Assembly: GCA_945483375.1 (NCBI GenBank)
Contig: CALYRQ010000040.1
Coordinates: forward strand, 1 to 7,246
Length of the DNA: 7,246 nt
Reading direction: 5' to 3'
Source: an uncultured Elusimicrobia bacterium
Lineage (GTDB): Bacteria > Elusimicrobiota > Elusimicrobia > Elusimicrobiales > Elusimicrobiaceae
A program made the translations under genes and the position numbers. Of the stretch, positions 4,123 through 7,246 are shown one piece after another; within the stretch, counting starts at the first letter, position 1; each line of letters opens with the position of its first letter. Under the pieces are notes generated by a model. It did not search any database and had not been told where the DNA came from. It saw only the letters and a program-made list of their open reading frames with translations.

Positions 4123-5067
4123 ATGGCAAACGGCGATGTGTTGTTAAATTATATTTTGCAGTTGGAAACCCGCACCCCCGTTCCGGCGGCCAGTACGGGC
4201 TTTTTGCGTTCGGCCTTGGCGGTGGTTAAACCCAAGTCAGGCGTGGAAACGGGCAAAATCACGCGCGTAACGAGCGAGGTGGCGGCGGGCAGTCTTACGG
4301 ATAACGAGGACGTAAAATATCTTTTTAACGGCGGAATGAACGCGGCTTTTGTTTTGCCGACCAACGATTTGGATTTGGCGGACATTATCGCCGCCGCCAA
4401 AGAACGGTTTTTTACCGTGCTTGTTTCGTCCGACTTTTCCGCCTCGGAAATTGACGGTTTGGACGTCGGCGGATTTTCCGGCGTGGTCGCTGCGGTTTTT
4501 GAAGATGAAGCCAAAGCAAAAGTATTTGCCCAACAGAAGAACCGTACCGCCTTTTTGACGGGCAACGGCAACAAGGGCGCAAACGCGTTTTATGCGTTCG
4601 GCTCGTTTTTGAGCGCGAGTGCGTGGAACAATCAGCAGTATATCCCAGTCCCTAAAGACGACGGCATTAATGATACGGGTACGGCTGACGCGCTGTTTGA
4701 GGACCGCCTGAGCTTTGCGCTGGCGAGCGAAGACCAGTACGGCCCGCGCTTAGCGTTTTTCTGTACGGGCGGACAGGCGATTATCGCCCCGTACGTTACC
4801 GAAGAACTGAAAATCAACGCGCAGGGGTGGACGATGCAGTACCTCAATTTAAACCGCCCGCAGTATACGCTCGTGCAGGCCAAACTTTTGGAAGATTTTT
4901 TGAATACCAAAGCGGCGGCAATGTATGTGGCGACGGGGATTTTATCCTACGTCCATTTTACGATTACGCTTACCAATCAAAACTATGTGGCGGATATTGA
5001 CGTCCGTATTCCCGAACCGTCGGCGTTGTGGCGGCTGAAAGGCATTTTAACGCAGGAGGCTTTGTAA
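4123..5067 (+). CDS. Putative contractile tail sheath protein
   Basis: 314 residues. Features that fit sheath proteins are an N-terminal domain with ALAVVKPKSGVETGKITRVT, a central part (about 85-165) of the type DIIAAAKERFFTVLVSSDF...VVAAVFEDEAKAKVFAQ, where many sheaths place a variable domain, and a C-terminal region (about 205-314). That region contains FCTGGQAIIAPYV, LLEDFLNTKAAAMYVATG and a closing strand-rich arm, YVADIDVRIPEPSALWR. It resembles the DUF3383/DUF2586-type sheath group, though I cannot confirm which. It is shorter than Mu- or T4-type sheaths, suggesting a minimal two-domain form. Being directly followed by a tube-like gene is the classic contractile-tail order. AGGAG at 4109-4113 supports the start. 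Confidence 0.65.
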   Translation: MANGDVLLNYILQLETRTPVPAASTGFLRSALAVVKPKSGVETGKITRVTSEVAAGSLTDNEDVKYLFNGGMNAAFVLPTNDLDLADIIAAAKERFFTVLVSSDFSASEIDGLDVGGFSGVVAAVFEDEAKAKVFAQQKNRTAFLTGNGNKGANAFYAFGSFLSASAWNNQQYIPVPKDDGINDTGTADALFEDRLSFALASEDQYGPRLAFFCTGGQAIIAPYVTEELKINAQGWTMQYLNLNRPQYTLVQAKLLEDFLNTKAAAMYVATGILSYVHFTITLTNQNYVADIDVRIPEPSALWRLKGILTQEAL

Positions 5068-5070
5068 TTT

Positions 5071-5499
5071 ATGGCTGAAAGAAAATACGCTTTACGCACC
5101 AGTTTGTGCAATTTTTATTTTTCCCGCAACGGGGAAGATTACGACTTGACCGCCGCCGTTGACAGCGCGGCGTTTGAAGACCCCGAACGCAAACATTTAA
5201 CGCGCGGCTCTTCCGGCCAAAACAGTACGGGGCTTATTTATACCGAGGGTATCAAAGACCCGAAAACCTTGACGGTGGTGTTTATCGGCCTTAGCGCGGA
5301 ATACGCCGCACTCCTTGCCGATATGTACAAAGAAGAAGAACGCACGGACTTTAAAATCATTGACCGCAAGACGGGACAAATGCGTTCTTTTAAAGACGCT
5401 ATCGTCAGCCAAAAACCCGCGCAGGCGACGATGTCCGAAGGGGCGGAAGAGCAGAACGTGCAGGTTATTTTTGAGTGCTTCAAAATTGAGGACAAATAA
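5071..5499 (+). CDS. Putative tail tube protein
   Basis: 142 residues, a normal tube size. The sequence is beta-rich: LCNFYFSRNGEDYDLTAAVD near the start, LTVVFIGLSAEYAALLADMY around 69-88, FKIIDRKTGQMRSFKDAIV around 92-110, and VQVIFECFKIED at the end. Charged loops fit the beta-barrel tube fold shared by myovirus tubes and Hcp. Tube subunits stack inside the sheath around the tape measure. It sits between the sheath-like gene and the frameshifting chaperone gene, the expected place. AGGAGG (5054-5059) eleven bases upstream is the strongest ribosome binding site in the window, matching the need for many copies. The stop codon abuts the next ATG. Confidence 0.65.
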   Translation: MAERKYALRTSLCNFYFSRNGEDYDLTAAVDSAAFEDPERKHLTRGSSGQNSTGLIYTEGIKDPKTLTVVFIGLSAEYAALLADMYKEEERTDFKIIDRKTGQMRSFKDAIVSQKPAQATMSEGAEEQNVQVIFECFKIEDK

Positions 5500-5871
5500 A
5501 TGCGGGTCAAAGAATTAAGAGGCCTTAAAAGCGTATGGGCTTTAAACGCGTATTCCACCCTAGTATACGGGCTTGCCACCGAGCAAGCCTGCCTAGGGCA
5601 GGATTACGAAACAACGGCGGCCAAGTTTGAAGCCCTTCCGCTTGCGGAAAAAGAAAAACAACTGCGCCACGCCTTGCAAATTGTCAATTTGCAAAAAGAG
5701 GATATGCAAAACCTGTTGGCGTTTGTGGTAGACGGAAACGGTATTCCGTACGACCAAAAGAATTTGGATAAACTGGAACCGAGCGAAATCATTGAGGCTA
5801 TGCTGGCGGTGTGCGTAAAGTTGGCGGATATGCGTCCGTTTATCTGTCCGGAAGAAGTAAAAAAAAACTAG
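5500..5871 (+). CDS. Tail assembly chaperone, short (0-frame) product
   Basis: 123 residues, mostly helical (RVKELRGLKSVWALNAYSTL, then two Glu/Lys/Gln-rich helices, then SEIIEAMLAVCVKLAD), the pattern of lambda gpG-like and myovirus counterparts. This product coats the tape measure protein before tube polymerisation. Its last sense codons are GTA AAA AAA AAC before TAG, so the stop immediately follows a slippery run (see next entry). The position between tube and tape measure genes is diagnostic for this pair. TGAGGA at 5487-5492 supports the ATG at 5500. Sequence similarity alone would not identify it; the frameshift architecture does. Confidence 0.8.
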   Translation: MRVKELRGLKSVWALNAYSTLVYGLATEQACLGQDYETTAAKFEALPLAEKEKQLRHALQIVNLQKEDMQNLLAFVVDGNGIPYDQKNLDKLEPSEIIEAMLAVCVKLADMRPFICPEEVKKN

Positions 5872-6017
5872 CGCCGCAAAGCGTTGATATTTTTGCCGAA
5901 GCGTTTCGGCGAACTGACGGAAACTATACCTTGCAGGAAATAATGGAAGCGGCCTTTTACAGGGCCATTAACAGAGCGGAGTTTACAGAATGGCAGAAAG
6001 TTACATCATTACTATAA
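5500..6017 (+). CDS. Tail assembly chaperone, -1 frameshift fusion (gpG-gpT-like), join 5500..5868 and 5868..6017
   Basis: Slippage of -1 at A AAA AAC (5862-5868) lets the ribosome bypass the TAG at 5869-5871. It continues with CTA (5868-5870) as ...KKN|LAPQSVDIFAEAF..., ending ...EWQKVTSLL at TAA 6015-6017, 172 residues in total. The 49-residue extension is helical and has no plausible start of its own (an ATG at 5811 lies deep inside the short product). It overlaps the tape measure start by 28 bases. In lambda and many myoviruses the minority fusion recruits the tape measure and the tube while the short form coats. The order tube, frameshifted pair, tape measure reproduces that system closely. 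Confidence 0.88.
5859..5913 (+). promoter_or_regulatory. Programmed -1 ribosomal frameshift site with downstream hairpin
   Basis: Nine A residues (5859-5867) followed by C give two overlapping in-phase slippery heptamers, A AAA AAA (5859-5865) and A AAA AAC (5862-5868). A 9 bp hairpin with one G-U pair and a GCGT loop (5892-5900 with 5905-5913) lies 23 bases further on, which is further than usual for a stimulator. A closer alternative pairs CGCCG (5872-5876) with CGGCG (5907-5911). A purine-rich GGAAGAAG just upstream could act as an internal Shine-Dalgarno-like stimulator. Which structure stimulates is not clear from sequence. Confidence 0.85.
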
Positions 6018-7045
6018 AATTTCAGCCGACGTCGCAGTCTTTGCAAACTACGGAAAAGAAGCTGAACGGAATTTTTGACAGGGTAACCCACCGCTTCAAA
6101 ACGTTATTTCAAAAGGCGTGGAGCGGTATTAAATGGGGGGCTGGAATCGGCTTTGCCGCAACCGCCATTACCGCCTTACTGGGCCGTTTCGGGCAGGTAA
6201 ACGACCAAGTAAACGGGCTTTTGGCCAAGGCCAGCAATTTAAAAGACAGGGCGCAAGGGGCGGGAACGGATATTGCTTCTTATGAGTTTATCAGCGGCTA
6301 CGCGCGGTCCAAAGGGGTAAACCCCGAAATGTTTGACGCTCTGTTATCCCGTATGCAAACGATGGTGGGCGCGGCTAAAAACGGCGAACGGAATGCTCTT
6401 TGGAATTACCGTGGCGAAACGGATATGGCCAAAGTATTTTACAACGTAATGAACCGTATTGCCGATGTTAGCGCGGTGGATAAAGCCCAAGGGGCCGCGC
6501 TTGCTTCTTCCGTGTTCGGGCAGCGTGCGGTAACGCAGTTGGGGCCGCTAGTGTCCGAGGGGTTTGGCGACAAAGAACTGCTTGAAACCTTGCAAAGCGT
6601 GGACTGGGAAAAATACCAAAAAACTGTGTTAGAGCAGGATGCTTTGAGTAACAAGCAGGCGCGGTTAGCGGTTGTGCGCGAAATAGATGACTTTTTTGCA
6701 AAGTCTAAGCTGACTACGGAAAAAAAGATTAAACAGCAAGACGCCTATCTGCGTACCCAAAATGCAAAAGATAATTCGCTTTACGGAAATTACGATAAAA
6801 TGGCCAAAATCCAAGAAACGGCGGACAAACTGGAAAAAGCCATTACGGACTTCGGCTTGACGTTTTTGCCTATTCTTACAACGGCTTCGGAAGGCCTTGA
6901 GGAATTGGTTAATGCCGTCAAAGACGCCAAGGGCGACCCAACGCCGCACCTTAAAACCATAGCGGGCTTTATCGTAAAAGCTATGGGGCCGCTCGGCTAC
7001 AGTACCAGCGCGGCTTTACATCTTTGGAACGGGAGAAACAGATGA
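5990..7045 (+). CDS. Tail tape measure protein (short)
   Basis: 351 residues. The N-terminus (AESYIITIKFQPTSQSLQTT) is followed by a hydrophobic, Gly/Ala-rich segment at about 48-66 (IKWGAGIGFAATAITALLG), as is common in tape measure proteins. Next come long amphipathic helices such as FGQVNDQVNGLLAKASNLKD and a Lys/Gln/Glu-rich helix around 225-275. A second hydrophobic region lies near 281-300 (ITDFGLTFLPILTTASEGLE). Tape measure proteins occupy the tube lumen and set tail length. The position directly after the frameshifting chaperone pair is the strongest evidence. GGAG at 5978-5981 supports the start. The size is low for the family, implying a short tail. The stop overlaps the next ATG. 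Confidence 0.75.
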   Translation: MAESYIITIKFQPTSQSLQTTEKKLNGIFDRVTHRFKTLFQKAWSGIKWGAGIGFAATAITALLGRFGQVNDQVNGLLAKASNLKDRAQGAGTDIASYEFISGYARSKGVNPEMFDALLSRMQTMVGAAKNGERNALWNYRGETDMAKVFYNVMNRIADVSAVDKAQGAALASSVFGQRAVTQLGPLVSEGFGDKELLETLQSVDWEKYQKTVLEQDALSNKQARLAVVREIDDFFAKSKLTTEKKIKQQDAYLRTQNAKDNSLYGNYDKMAKIQETADKLEKAITDFGLTFLPILTTASEGLEELVNAVKDAKGDPTPHLKTIAGFIVKAMGPLGYSTSAALHLWNGRNR

Positions 7046-7246
7046 TCAAGTTAAATGCGGCCCCTGTTCTGTTGTTGTATTTTGCCAAAAAAGACGGGAT
7101 ATTAAATAAAGTCGGACTGGGAAATTTCGGGGCGCCTATGCCCGTATATTTGGATGAAAAACTGACGGGTATTTATGTGGATACGGAAAAATACGGTTTA
7201 ACCGTTTCCACCGACGCCGTTGTAAATATGTTAGTGTCATTCAAGT
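7042..7246 (+). CDS. Start of tail/baseplate-region gene, 3' end outside the window
   Basis: An ATG at 7042 (ATGA overlap with the tape measure stop, GGGAG at 7031-7035) opens a frame of 68 complete codons with no stop before the window ends. It begins MIKLNAAPVLLLYFAKKDG and continues with strand-like segments (PVYLDEKLTGIYVDTEKYGL). I do not recognise the family. A gene directly after the tape measure is usually a tail-tip, baseplate hub or related protein, so that is the positional expectation only. Confidence 0.55.
   Translation, partial: MIKLNAAPVLLLYFAKKDGILNKVGLGNFGAPMPVYLDEKLTGIYVDTEKYGLTVSTDAVVNMLVSFK

Noticed and set aside
5811..6017. Separate 68-residue gene starting at ATG 5811
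   Set aside because: No ribosome binding site, start buried in the chaperone gene, and the slippery site explains the frame as a -1 extension.

Overview
The window is part of a tailed-phage or prophage late (structural) gene cluster from a bacterium of moderate G+C content with strong AAGGAG-type ribosome binding sites. The host cannot be named from this sequence. All protein genes I accept are on the + strand and tightly packed. Many overlap by ATGA, as in a single late operon. A predicted sheath and tube gene pair points to a contractile (myovirus-like) tail.

Layout. 1-473: the end of a Mu gpF-like head morphogenesis protein continuing in frame into a PBECR-type (barnase/EndoU/colicin/RelE-like) nuclease domain. 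An in-frame TGA at 36-38 splits the two, exactly where the family's W-G-C-x-C motif expects its first cysteine. 474-841: the only long stretch without a protein gene. 842-2945: head genes (scaffold-like, cement/decoration-like, a 49-residue basic protein missed by length cut-offs, major capsid). 2955-4118: three small head-completion or neck candidates. 4123-5499: sheath and tube. 5500-6017: tail assembly chaperone with a canonical -1 slippery site giving a 172-residue fusion. 5990-7045: a short tape measure protein. 7042 to the end: the start of a tail or baseplate gene.

The main discovery is in 474-841. This stretch encodes two homologous small structured RNAs on the MINUS strand, against the direction of all the late genes. 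Each has its own near-consensus sigma-70 promoter (TTGAAA, 17-base spacer, TATACT). Each is predicted to start with the first base of a 13-14 bp closing stem and to end in a U-tract right after that stem. The copies share invariant single-stranded blocks, but their stems differ with compensatory changes: one covarying pair in P2, two in a pseudoknot, and an almost wholly different P1. I do not recognise the family. The arrangement is that of an RNA 'moron': a self-contained transcription unit inserted among phage late genes, probably active when the late operon is silent.
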